Assembly (NCBI RefSeq): GCF_028275115.1
Contig: NZ_JAQCNH010000039.1
Location: 33,628 to 97,627, forward strand
DNA length: 64,000 nt
Source of the DNA: Halorientalis sp.
GTDB taxonomy: Archaea; Halobacteriota; Halobacteria; Halobacteriales; Haloarculaceae
Reading direction: 5' to 3'
The translations under genes and the position numbers were made by a program. Under the pieces are notes generated by a model. That model was not told the DNA's origin, ran no database searches, and saw only the letters and a list, made by a program, of their open reading frames with translations. Position 1 is the first letter of the stretch. Every line of letters starts with the position of its first letter. Positions 47,852-57,092 of this stretch are shown here, one piece after another.

Positions 47852-48268
47852 TTATCGGGGGTCGGCGCTCCGTTCGAGCGCCTGGACGGTACCTCCGGCG
47901 GCCAGTAGCACGATTCCGGCCACTGCGACTGCGAGCGCGCGCGGAACGAGGAGCCCGAAGTCACCGGGCGCGGCGATTACGTCGACAAGGACGCCGGGCG
48001 CGACACCGACCCGCCAGCCGACGACGCTGACGCCGATGGCAGCGAGGACGCTGCCGAAGGCGAGCAGGGAACCCCAGAGCGTGTCGGCGTACGCCGATTC
48101 TTTGAGGATTCCGGCGACGCTCCCACCGAACAACAGGAGGCCGCCGACGGCAATCGAGAAGATACCGACGATGATGCCGACCTCCGAGAGTACGAACCCA
48201 AGCGCGACGAACATTGGCCACGGGCTGGCTTTCCGGTACTGATCGCTCAGGCCGGGTTGCTCTTCCAT
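47852..48268 (-). CDS. Multi-TM oxidase-locus membrane protein
   Basis: 'MEEQPGLSDQYRKASPWPMFVALGFVLSEVGIIVGIFSIAVGGLLLFGGSVAGIL'. Confidence 0.75.
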   Translation of the reverse strand: MEEQPGLSDQYRKASPWPMFVALGFVLSEVGIIVGIFSIAVGGLLLFGGSVAGILKESAYADTLWGSLLAFGSVLAAIGVSVVGWRVGVAPGVLVDVIAAPGDFGLLVPRALAVAVAGIVLLAAGGTVQALERSADPR

Positions 48269-48367
48269 ACAGCGTCGTATGGCCGGCGGGTAAAAGACGC
48301 ATCGAAACCTCGCTGTGAGGAGTCTGGAATCAACATATTCACTACCACCCCATGCTAACGCTCGGAC

Positions 48368-49066
48368 ATGAGCGACCGTTCGGAGGACGTGTCACGACGG
48401 GGTTTCCTGATGGCGACGGCGGGCGGCGCTGCGGCCGCTGGCGTCACGGGCACGGCGACTGCCCAAGAGACCACCGAGGCGGGTGGGACTGCAACGGCAA
48501 ACGGAATGGGGGCCAACGGGACGAGTGCCCCCAAAGGAACCGAGGGCGGTGGCATTCCAGACCTCGGCGGCTATCTGGACAACGCAAACACCTACGACGG
48601 CTCGGTCACGGACAAGACCGGCCAAGACACTGTGACGGTACAGGTCGGGACCGGCGACCAGGGCTACGGCTTCACGCCGGCGGGCGTCCGCGTCGACAAC
48701 GGCGCGACCGTCGAGTGGGAGTGGACCGGTAACGGCGGCTCACACAACGTCGTCGCCGACGAGGGACCGATCGACTCCGGTTCGCCTGCTGGCGGTTCGG
48801 GTGTCATGTACGAACTGACCTTTCAGGAAGACGGCATCTACAACTACTACTGTAGCCCCCACCAGAGCCTGGGAATGCTCGGCTCGGTCGTCGTCGGGAC
48901 GGACTACCCGACCGTAGAGCCAGCGAGCGGTGGCGGTGGTGGCGGCCCCGCCCTGCCGGGAAGCGCCAAGACCATCGGCGTCGCGACGGCGGTCGTCATG
49001 AGCGCGTCACTGGGCCTGTCATACATCTTCATGAAGTACGGCGGCGACTACGAGACGCCGGACTAA
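48368..49066 (+). CDS. Halocyanin-domain (type I blue copper) protein with Tat signal and C-terminal TM anchor
   Basis: 'SRRGFLMATAGGAAAAGVTG' Tat motif; 'VEWEWTGNGGSHNVVADEG...YNYYCSPHQSLGMLGSVVV' copper ligands. Confidence 0.92.
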   Translation: MSDRSEDVSRRGFLMATAGGAAAAGVTGTATAQETTEAGGTATANGMGANGTSAPKGTEGGGIPDLGGYLDNANTYDGSVTDKTGQDTVTVQVGTGDQGYGFTPAGVRVDNGATVEWEWTGNGGSHNVVADEGPIDSGSPAGGSGVMYELTFQEDGIYNYYCSPHQSLGMLGSVVVGTDYPTVEPASGGGGGGPALPGSAKTIGVATAVVMSASLGLSYIFMKYGGDYETPD

Positions 49067-49079
49067 CCGTCGGGACCGC

Positions 49080-49610
49080 TCAAACTGACGTGTCGACCGT
49101 GTGGATTTCGAGGTCGACTTCACGATTACGACCTTCGAGGTCGGCGACGATTCGCTCGACGACCCGTTCGGCCTCCGCCTGAATCTTCGGTTTTACCTTC
49201 TCGACCACCCAGTCCATCGAGACGAATCGTGGGAGGTCGAGCACGCCCGAGTCCGCGGAATCCGGTCGGAACGTAACGGTCAGACGGACACGACAGGCGT
49301 GTTCCTGACTGTCGGCGCGCTCCTCCGGGATCGGTTCGACAGTCCAGTTGCCCTCGGCGTCGATGTCTTTCGTAATCTCCCAGTCGATCCGGTTCGGCCG
49401 GTCGGTGTCGGTCACCTTGGAGTGGGCGGTGTAGGTGAGTTTCCACCAGGCGAAGGTGAGGAAGTAGCGCGTCCCCGAAGTGCCGTCGCCGTCGCTCTGA
49501 ACCTCCCTGAGGTATTTGGAGTAGTTCGCGTACCCGGGAAAGTCCTCGAGAAACTCGTAGATTTCCTCGGGCGGCAGGTAGACGATGGTACTGACCTCAA
49601 CTCTATCCAC
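49080..49610 (-). CDS. SRPBCC/polyketide cyclase-like (START-fold) protein
   Basis: GTG start at 49610: 'VDRVEVSTIVYLPPEEIYEFLEDFPGYANYSKYLREVQSDG'. The listed 343-aa ORF over-extends upstream. Confidence 0.75.
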   Translation of the reverse strand: MDRVEVSTIVYLPPEEIYEFLEDFPGYANYSKYLREVQSDGDGTSGTRYFLTFAWWKLTYTAHSKVTDTDRPNRIDWEITKDIDAEGNWTVEPIPEERADSQEHACRVRLTVTFRPDSADSGVLDLPRFVSMDWVVEKVKPKIQAEAERVVERIVADLEGRNREVDLEIHTVDTSV

Positions 49611-49866
49611 ACCGTCTCTGGGACCGAGCGGTCCGTAAGTATTTTGCAGACGACTCGCCGGAGTCCAGAGCCACTGGGGTAAGAGAGCTATGCGACGCGT
49701 TTCGCGTCGAAACGTGTCAGTGGCTCGGACGCTCCCACCGGCCGAGGGAGCCATCCCCGCCACGGGGCGGAGCAGGGCAGCGATGTCATCGAGACCGCCG
49801 CCAAGGGGTCGGCTCCCGCGAGAAAATCGAACGCTTCTATTTGTAGGGCCACGAACCGTCGTTGTC

Positions 49867-50622
49867 ATGACCGAAACCACGGACGTATGCATCGTCGGCG
49901 GCGGCGTGGCCGGCCTCAGCGCAGGCGTGTTCACCGCCCGGCACGGGCTGGAGACGACCGTCGTGAGTACCGGCGAATCGCTGCTCGCCCGCAACGCCCA
50001 CTTGGAGAACGTCCCCGGGTTCCCCGCCGGAGTGAACGCGCGGCGGTTCCTCGATATGCTCGAACGGCAGGCCGAGGAGGCCGGCTGTGCGTTCCGGGAG
50101 GGGGAGGTCACTCGGGTCAGCGTGGACGACGAGGGGTTCGCCGTCGAGACCGCCGCCGGTGAGCGGTTCTGGGCCGATTACGTCGTCGCGGCGACCAAGA
50201 ACACGGTCGACTATCTTCGGGGAATCGACGGTGTGGGGCTCGTCGACCGCGGGAAAATGTACGTCGACACGGACGAGCGCGGTCGCACCGGCATCAACGG
50301 ACTCTACGCCGCGGGTCGGCTCGCCGAGAAGCCCCATCAGACAGCGGTCTGTGCCGGCCACGGGGCCGAAGTGGCCGTCGCGCTGCTGGAGGCAGACGAC
50401 CGGCCGTTCTACCACGACTGGGTCACGCCGGATGGCTACTTTTCAGACCGGGGACGTGAGGTGCCGCCGGGCTGTGAGGAAATCGACGAGGCCGAGCGCG
50501 AGACACGCGAACGCGAGTCGATGGACGCGATGACCGAGGCGTTCACACAGCGCCATCCTGACGAACCGACCCAACATCCGAGCGTCGCAGCGGACGACGA
50601 GTCGGAGACACGAACCAACTGA
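49867..50622 (+). CDS. NAD(P)/FAD-dependent oxidoreductase (thioredoxin reductase-like)
   Basis: 'MTETTDVCIVGGGVAGLSAGVFTARHGLETTVV', 'GINGLYAAGRLAEKPHQTAVCAGHGAEVAVALLE'. No CxxC redox pair is evident. Confidence 0.82.
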   Translation: MTETTDVCIVGGGVAGLSAGVFTARHGLETTVVSTGESLLARNAHLENVPGFPAGVNARRFLDMLERQAEEAGCAFREGEVTRVSVDDEGFAVETAAGERFWADYVVAATKNTVDYLRGIDGVGLVDRGKMYVDTDERGRTGINGLYAAGRLAEKPHQTAVCAGHGAEVAVALLEADDRPFYHDWVTPDGYFSDRGREVPPGCEEIDEAERETRERESMDAMTEAFTQRHPDEPTQHPSVAADDESETRTN

Positions 50623-50733
50623 GCGTCGGAGGTGGGGGCAGTGACCAAGCGACCGCGAACGTGGACGCCACACGCGGGGGTACTCACGCCGTAGTTTCTT
50701 TTGCCGTGGCGTCGTATCTCCGGTAGAGGCAGT

Positions 50734-51189
50734 ATGAGCGACCTACGACTGGAGAGTCCGGCCTTCGACGACGGGGAGCGGATTCCGGACCGCTACGGCT
50801 ACACCGAGGACGACGTGAACCCGCCACTGCGAATCGAGAGCGTGCCGGACGGGGCGGAGTCGCTGGTACTGATCGTCGACGACCCGGACGCGATGGAACC
50901 CGCAGGGAAAATCTGGGACCACTGGCTCGTGTGGAACATCGCTCCGGGAACCAGCGAAATCCCCGAGAACTGGGCGGCCGAGGATGCCATGGAGGGCCAG
51001 AACGACTACGGGGAACACGGCTACGGCGGGCCGAACCCGCCGGACCGAGAACACACCTATCGGTTCCGGCTGTACGCACTGGATACGACACTTCCCCTGT
51101 CGTCGGCGGCCGACAAGAACGAACTGGAAGACGAGATGATGGGGCAGTTGCTGGCGAACACGCGGCTCGAAGGGACGTACGCGCCATAA
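50734..51189 (+). CDS. YbhB/YbcL-family Raf kinase inhibitor-like (PEBP) protein
   Basis: 'ESPAFDDGERIPDRYGYTEDDVNPPLRIE', 'LIVDDPDAMEPAGKIWDHWLVWNI', 'GYGGPNPPDREHTYRFRLYALD'. Confidence 0.92.
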   Translation: MSDLRLESPAFDDGERIPDRYGYTEDDVNPPLRIESVPDGAESLVLIVDDPDAMEPAGKIWDHWLVWNIAPGTSEIPENWAAEDAMEGQNDYGEHGYGGPNPPDREHTYRFRLYALDTTLPLSSAADKNELEDEMMGQLLANTRLEGTYAP

Positions 51190-51294
51190 GAAAGACGATT
51201 TTCGCGCCCCACCCCCACGGGTGTTACGCACGGTCCGACCGGCTTTGGGTCGGCTTCGGTAGAGAGGGGTGCTGTCGACGTTCGAGTGACCTCC

Positions 51295-51804
51295 TCAGTA
51301 CTCCTCGTGTGCGAACACGGAATCGACCTGTCCCGCACACTCGGTCAGCAGCGTCGCCGCGTCGGAGTACTGGAGAATCTTCTGCATGTCACCGTCCAGT
51401 TCGAACTTGCCGGACATCATGCCGTCAACGGCACCGATGTTGCCCCGCGTCAGTTCGACCCAGTTCTCGTAGGTACCCGTGAGTTTGAAACCGTTGTCGA
51501 CCTCATCCTCGGATTCGATGAGGGAGGCCTCCGTACACTCGCCGTCTTCGAGGCCGACGATGGAGAGGCCCGTGTGACCCTCGGACGTCTCTGTGACGTA
51601 CTGGTCGAGTTCCTCCTGGAGGTGTTCGGGCATGGCCTCGACGTCGATCTCGTCGAGAGGCATATCAGTCATCTTGAAAATAAAGTCGCCGTTGAAATCG
51701 ACACCCCAACCGGCCGATTTCTCGGCGTACTCTTCGTTGCTGTTTACCTTCTGTTGGTAGTCGTCGAACCATTCCGAGCTCGGGAACATGAGTCCATCTG
51801 CCAT
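51295..51804 (-). CDS. SCP2-like sterol-transfer domain protein
   Basis: 'GDFIFKMTDMPLDEIDVEAMPEH...GTYENWVELTRGNIGAVDGMMSGKFELDGDMQKILQYSDAATLL'. Confidence 0.75.
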   Translation of the reverse strand: MADGLMFPSSEWFDDYQQKVNSNEEYAEKSAGWGVDFNGDFIFKMTDMPLDEIDVEAMPEHLQEELDQYVTETSEGHTGLSIVGLEDGECTEASLIESEDEVDNGFKLTGTYENWVELTRGNIGAVDGMMSGKFELDGDMQKILQYSDAATLLTECAGQVDSVFAHEEY

Positions 51805-51939
51805 AGCATCACCACGTGAGACCCCAACCCTAGTAAAACTTCACGGGGAAATGTGTGGCTTCTTTTTAAGCACCCCCAAATCGGGGGCCCATCATCACAT
51901 CCGCTACGGATTTACCACGTCGGGGCCAACGAGTAGCTA

Positions 51940-53094
51940 ATGCTTTCCGGAGTGAACGTCGCGCTCGGGGTCAGCGGCTCCATCGCGGCGGTCAAGACCG
52001 TGGAGTTGGCCCACGAACTACGTCGGCAGGGGGCGTCGGTCAGAGCCGTGATGACAGACAGTGCCAGGGGGATCGTCCACCCGTGGGCCGTCGACTTCGC
52101 GACCGACGAACCCGTCGTCACCGAAATCACCGGGCAGGTCGAACACGTCGAACTGTGTGGCCGTGAGGGCTGGGCCGACGTGCTGCTGCTCGCGCCGGCG
52201 ACGGCCAACACTGTGGGGAAACTGGCAGCGGCGGTTGACGACACGCCGGTGACGACCTGTGCCACCACGGCACTGGGCGCCGACGTGCCCGTGGTCGTCG
52301 CGCCCGCCATGCACGAACCGATGTACGACCACCCTGGCGTCGTCGAAACAATCACACAGGTCCAATCCTGGGGCGTCGAGTTCGTTGACCCGCGAATCGA
52401 AGAGCAAAAGGCCAAAATCGCCAGCGAGGAGGCCATCGTCACCGGAGTCGCCCGCGCGACGACGCCCGATCCGCTGGCCGGTGAACACGTAATCGTCACG
52501 AGCGGCGCGACCACCGAGTCCGTCGACCCCGTGCGAACGCTCTCGAACCGCGCATCGGGCAAGACCGGTCGGGCCGTCGCACGAGCCTGCCACGTCAGCG
52601 GTGCCGACGTGACGCTCGTTCACCACGGCGACGACGTTCACTACGCGGACGTAGCACAGGTCGAGAGCGCAGCGGAGATGCTCGACGCCGTACAGTCTCA
52701 CGCCGACAGTGCCGACGCGCTCGTGTCGGCGGCAGCCATCTCGGACTACACTGTCGATGCCGCCGCTGAAAAGATCAAATCGGGGGCCGACCGGCTGACG
52801 CTCGAACTGACACCCACACCGAAGCTCATCGACACCGTCCGGGAGGCCCACCCCGAACTGGAGATCGTCGGATTCAAACTCGAGACGGAGGGTGGCGCGG
52901 AGACACTGACCGAGCGTGCCCGCGAGACGATGAACCGGGCCGGGTTGTCGTTCGTCGTCGGCAACCGTGCGGACGTGATGGGCGAGGCCAGCACCGAGGC
53001 ACTGGTAATCCGACCCGACCACGTCGACGAGTACACGGGGAGCAAGGCCGGTCTCGGCGCGCGCGTCGCCGAGGAACTCGCGACGGAGCTGTAG
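51940..53094 (+). CDS. coaBC: Bifunctional phosphopantothenoylcysteine decarboxylase / phosphopantothenate-cysteine ligase
   Basis: 'LGVSGSIAAVKTVELAHELRRQG', 'LLLAPATANTVGKLA', 'VVVAPAMHEPMYDHP', 'VTSGATTESVDPVRTLSNRASGKTGRAVARA'. Confidence 0.93.
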   Translation: MLSGVNVALGVSGSIAAVKTVELAHELRRQGASVRAVMTDSARGIVHPWAVDFATDEPVVTEITGQVEHVELCGREGWADVLLLAPATANTVGKLAAAVDDTPVTTCATTALGADVPVVVAPAMHEPMYDHPGVVETITQVQSWGVEFVDPRIEEQKAKIASEEAIVTGVARATTPDPLAGEHVIVTSGATTESVDPVRTLSNRASGKTGRAVARACHVSGADVTLVHHGDDVHYADVAQVESAAEMLDAVQSHADSADALVSAAAISDYTVDAAAEKIKSGADRLTLELTPTPKLIDTVREAHPELEIVGFKLETEGGAETLTERARETMNRAGLSFVVGNRADVMGEASTEALVIRPDHVDEYTGSKAGLGARVAEELATEL

Positions 53095-53610
53095 CTCCTG
53101 GAGTCCCGGAACGTGTGACCGGTCTCTTGTAGTCACCGACACGGGACCGAAGCGACGTGACCGTGAGCTCGAACGGCACGCGGCGGCTTACGTGGTGGTC
53201 AGCGCCGACGGGACCTGTCTCTGAGACGGTGGCTCACCATCGCGAGTGGCATCGGGGCATCCCGGTCCCGGTTTCGGTTCCGGTCGCGTTCGCGGGTGTC
53301 CAGTCCGGCCTCTCGACCGGGGTCGCAGCCGTCCACACGTACTCGTCGTGGTGTCTGTTGTTAGCCGTCACCCAGGTTCAGTCGAGTGAGAGGGCACGTC
53401 CGGAAGGGGTGACGGTCGCGTCGGCCATCGTCGGTGACGCGGGAGCTGCGTCGGGCGCAGTGGTCGTGGTTTGTCCGCTCGGTCCGTCACGGCCGGCCAT
53501 TACAAGAGAGCCGCGACCACAACAGTCTGGCGGGCTCGTCGCACGGGGCGGTTCGGGGCGTTCCGTAGCGTAAACCGCCCGAGACGGAACCGGTACGGTC
53601 GTGAGGGGAC

Positions 53611-55341
53611 TCACAACGCCACGACGGCCGCAATAAGCGCGATGACGACGAGCAGGATACCGAAGCCGATGGTATCCTGTCGGGTGAGTCGCTCGACGGT
53701 CGCGTCGTCGATTAGCGACCGGGGGTCACGGACGAGTCGGGTCGCCGAGCGAGTCAGTCCGACGACCGCACGGTCGACCCAGGCGTACAGTTCGGTCGTG
53801 CCGACGACGAGCCCGCGCGTCCCGTACAGCGTGCCGGGGTTGTAGAGCCGGTCGATGTCGGGAATCTTCGCGACTCTGGAGAGCGGCGTCTTCAGAATCA
53901 CGAAGCCGATCACACCGGCGGCCGCCAGCGCGACTCCTTCCACGACGTGGCCGGGGGTGAAAGCAGTGTAGTCGAACCCACCCGGCAGGATGGCGTACAG
54001 CCCAGGCGGGTAGACGCCGAACAGGACACACAGCGCCGCGACCGCGACCATCGGGACGGCCTGCCCGATGCTCGCATCCTCGACGTACCCGTCGTACTCG
54101 CCGTGGAGAAAGGCGTAGTAGCCGAGTTTGATGAACGAGAGGAAGGTCCCAACCCCACCCGCGAGAAGCAGGTACCACAACACGTCGTAGTGGTTCTTGT
54201 GGGCCGCGACAATAACCATTCCCTTCGAGACGAAGCCGTTGAACAGCGGGAAGCCGGCGATGGACAGGGCGGCGACAAAGAAGGTAACGGCGGTGAGAGG
54301 CATCTTCCGGCCGAGGCCGCCGATCTTCTTCAAGCTCTCCTCGCCCGTGCGGTAGATGACGACGCCGACGGTCATGAACAGCAGGCTCTTGTAGAGGATG
54401 TGGTTGAACACGTGGCCGAAGGCGCCGGCGGTCGCAAGGCTGCTGGCGATGCCGACCCCGGCGACCATGTACCCGACCTGCGACTGGATGTGATAGGAGA
54501 GCAGCCGGCGCATATCGTTTTGTAGCAGGGCCATGCAGGCCCCGAAGACGGCCATCGCGCCGCCCATGTACGCGATAGCGAGTTCACCATCGGGGAATGC
54601 CCGGTACATGCCGTAGACGCCAGTTTTGGTCGTGAACACACAGAGGAAGACGCTGGCGGCGATGTGGGGCCGCGGGTAGGTGTCGGGCAGCCAGGCGTGG
54701 AGGCCGACGAAGCCGACGTTGACGCCGATGCCCAGGGCTGCGAGGACGGGCGCGACGGCACCGGCCACGCCCGGGTCGTGTGCGACACCCGGGAGCGACC
54801 CGAACAGGAACGTGCCCACGGTCGCGTACTGCCAGACGACGGCGGCCAGCAGGAGCGTCCCGCCGAGGCCGTGTAGCAGTGCGTAGCGGTAGGCGGCGCG
54901 GACGGCTTTGCCACCGTAGTGCCAGACCAGCAGGGTCGAGGTGACGGCCATCAGCTCCCAGAAGAAGATCAGGGTGAGCCAGTCACCGGCGAAGACCGCG
55001 CCAAGGCTGGTCCCGACGTACGACAGCGCGAAGGCGGTCTGGACGGCCTCGGCGTCGCTAGCCAAGGAGTACGCCACCGCGACCGCGCCAATGAACCCGA
55101 AGATCAGCCCCATCAGCCGCGAGAACACGTCCATGCGGAAGATGACGGTCTCGAACCCGAACAGGTCGACGTTCATGAAGTAGACACCCTCGGGCACCAG
55201 CCAGACGTAGGGGACGACGACAACGGTCGCGAGGATTCCCAGCGCGTGGGCCGCACTCCGGCCGAGATACCTGTCGGTCAGGGGGAGCAGCAGCGTCGCC
55301 ACCAGGACGGGCACGAACGGTGGGACGATCGGATCGACCAT
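53611..55341 (-). CDS. Mrp-type cation/proton antiporter D-like subunit (third paralogue)
   Basis: 'GLHAWLPDTYPRPHIAASVFLCVFTTKTGVYGMYRAF' antiporter-like motif. Start trimmed to MVDPIVPPF at 55341. Confidence 0.85.
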   Translation of the reverse strand: MVDPIVPPFVPVLVATLLLPLTDRYLGRSAAHALGILATVVVVPYVWLVPEGVYFMNVDLFGFETVIFRMDVFSRLMGLIFGFIGAVAVAYSLASDAEAVQTAFALSYVGTSLGAVFAGDWLTLIFFWELMAVTSTLLVWHYGGKAVRAAYRYALLHGLGGTLLLAAVVWQYATVGTFLFGSLPGVAHDPGVAGAVAPVLAALGIGVNVGFVGLHAWLPDTYPRPHIAASVFLCVFTTKTGVYGMYRAFPDGELAIAYMGGAMAVFGACMALLQNDMRRLLSYHIQSQVGYMVAGVGIASSLATAGAFGHVFNHILYKSLLFMTVGVVIYRTGEESLKKIGGLGRKMPLTAVTFFVAALSIAGFPLFNGFVSKGMVIVAAHKNHYDVLWYLLLAGGVGTFLSFIKLGYYAFLHGEYDGYVEDASIGQAVPMVAVAALCVLFGVYPPGLYAILPGGFDYTAFTPGHVVEGVALAAAGVIGFVILKTPLSRVAKIPDIDRLYNPGTLYGTRGLVVGTTELYAWVDRAVVGLTRSATRLVRDPRSLIDDATVERLTRQDTIGFGILLVVIALIAAVVAL

Positions 55342-57092
55342 CAGATCACCACCCCCGTCACGTTCTCGACCACGAGACGGACGATTTCGAGGAACACGGC
55401 GAAGTCGGGGACGATTCCGAGAACGACCGAGCCAGCCGCCGCGAAGCAGATCGGTCCGAGCATCAGCCACGTGGACTCCGCGCCGGTCCAGCGGCGGTGT
55501 TCCCAGTCGAGCCGGTCGTCCGGCCCGTGTTCCTCGTCGAGCTGGTGAGCCGCTTCGACCGTGTCCTGTACACCCTGTCCCTCGTGGTCACCGGCGAAGC
55601 CGTGGTCCGTGTCGGAGTCGCCGCCGTCCGGGTGGCGTTCGCCCCGACCGCCGTCGGTCACGGTCCCGGGGTCAGTCCCGGCGAACCGGCCGCCAGACGG
55701 CCCTTCGACCAGCGGCTTGTGGTCGGTCTCTGTCGGCATCTCGAAGAAGGCGGTGTAGACGATTGGCCAGAAGTACGCGATGTTGAGAACGCCCGAGACC
55801 AGCAGTGCGACCGCGTAGATGGTCCCGCCAGCGGAGACCGCGCCGATCAGCAGGAAATACTTGCTGACGAAGCCGGCGACGATGGGGATACCAGCCATCC
55901 CCGCCGCGGCGACGGCGAAGGCCCCCATCGTGAGCGGCATACGCCGCCCGATGCCGGCCATGTTGGAGATGTCGTCAGTGTGGGTTTCGACGTGGAGCGC
56001 ACCCGCACAGAAAAAGAGCGTGAGCTTCATGAACGCGTGTGCGGGGATGTGCAAGAGCCCGCCGACGAGAGCGAACGCCGAGGCCCTGCCCGGTGAGCCG
56101 ACGGCGGCGGCCCCGACGGCTAACCCGAGAACGATGTAGGAGAGCTGGCTCACCGTCGAAAAGGCGAGCCGGCGTTTGAGGTTGTCCTGCCGGAGTGCGA
56201 TGACACTCGCGACGACCAGTGTGAACGCGGCGACGGCGGCGAGGGCGGTCCCCATCCCGAGGTCGCCGACGAGTCCCGGACCGTAGATGTCCAGCACGAG
56301 GCGTGCGATGCCGAACACGCCGGACTTGACGACCGCGACGGCGTGGAGCAGCCCGGAGACGGGCGTCGGCGCGACCATCGCGTCCGGGAGCCAGGAGTGC
56401 AGCGGCATCAGCGCAGCCTTGACGCCGAAGCCACCTGCCAGCAGGGCGAAGGCCACCCGGGCCATCATCGGGTCGGCGTTGGCGAGGCTCGCGATGCCTC
56501 CAGGGGTGAACGCGACCGTGCCGGTCAGCCAGTAGACGAGGACCGCACCTGCGAACACCGCGACACCGCCGCCGAAGGTGTACGCGAGGTACTTCCGGCC
56601 CGCAGCACGAGCTTCGTCGGTCTCGTCGTGGCTGACCAGTGGGTATGTCGCGACGGTCAGCAGTTCGTAGAACACGAACAGGACGAACAGGTTCGAGGCG
56701 AACGCGACGCCCACCGCAGAGGAGACGCTGGCCGCGAAGGCCGCGAAGTACCGCGTCTGGGCGTGTTCGTCCAGACCGCGCATGTAGCCCATCGAGTAGA
56801 AGCTCGTAACGATCCACAGCAAACTGGCGAGCAGGCCGAACAGGAGCCCGAGCGGGTCGGCCCTGAGCGCGAACTCGACGCCGGGCAGGAAGGCGCCCAG
56901 TCGAGTGGCGTAGACGGTCCCGGAGAGGACACCGGGGACCATGCTGGCGATGATGCCGAACATGGAGAGCGCGGCCAGCACGGTCCAGGACTCCCGGAGG
57001 TCGGGCCGTCGGGCCGACAGCAGAATCGGGACGATAGCGATTGCCGACACCAGTACCGCCGCGAGCGGCCGGAGTGAGAAGACCTCGGTCAT
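55341..57092 (-). CDS. Mrp-type cation/proton antiporter D-like subunit (second paralogue)
   Basis: 'LMPLHSWLPDAMVAPTPVSGLLHAVAVVKSGVFGIARL'. Confidence 0.88.
   Translation of the reverse strand: MTEVFSLRPLAAVLVSAIAIVPILLSARRPDLRESWTVLAALSMFGIIASMVPGVLSGTVYATRLGAFLPGVEFALRADPLGLLFGLLASLLWIVTSFYSMGYMRGLDEHAQTRYFAAFAASVSSAVGVAFASNLFVLFVFYELLTVATYPLVSHDETDEARAAGRKYLAYTFGGGVAVFAGAVLVYWLTGTVAFTPGGIASLANADPMMARVAFALLAGGFGVKAALMPLHSWLPDAMVAPTPVSGLLHAVAVVKSGVFGIARLVLDIYGPGLVGDLGMGTALAAVAAFTLVVASVIALRQDNLKRRLAFSTVSQLSYIVLGLAVGAAAVGSPGRASAFALVGGLLHIPAHAFMKLTLFFCAGALHVETHTDDISNMAGIGRRMPLTMGAFAVAAAGMAGIPIVAGFVSKYFLLIGAVSAGGTIYAVALLVSGVLNIAYFWPIVYTAFFEMPTETDHKPLVEGPSGGRFAGTDPGTVTDGGRGERHPDGGDSDTDHGFAGDHEGQGVQDTVEAAHQLDEEHGPDDRLDWEHRRWTGAESTWLMLGPICFAAAGSVVLGIVPDFAVFLEIVRLVVENVTGVVI

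Noticed and set aside
49611-50111. Upstream extension of the SRPBCC ORF to 343 aa
   Set aside because: The extension is antisense to the oxidoreductase at 49867 and Ser/Arg/Pro-rich; GTG 49610 gives a normal START-fold protein.
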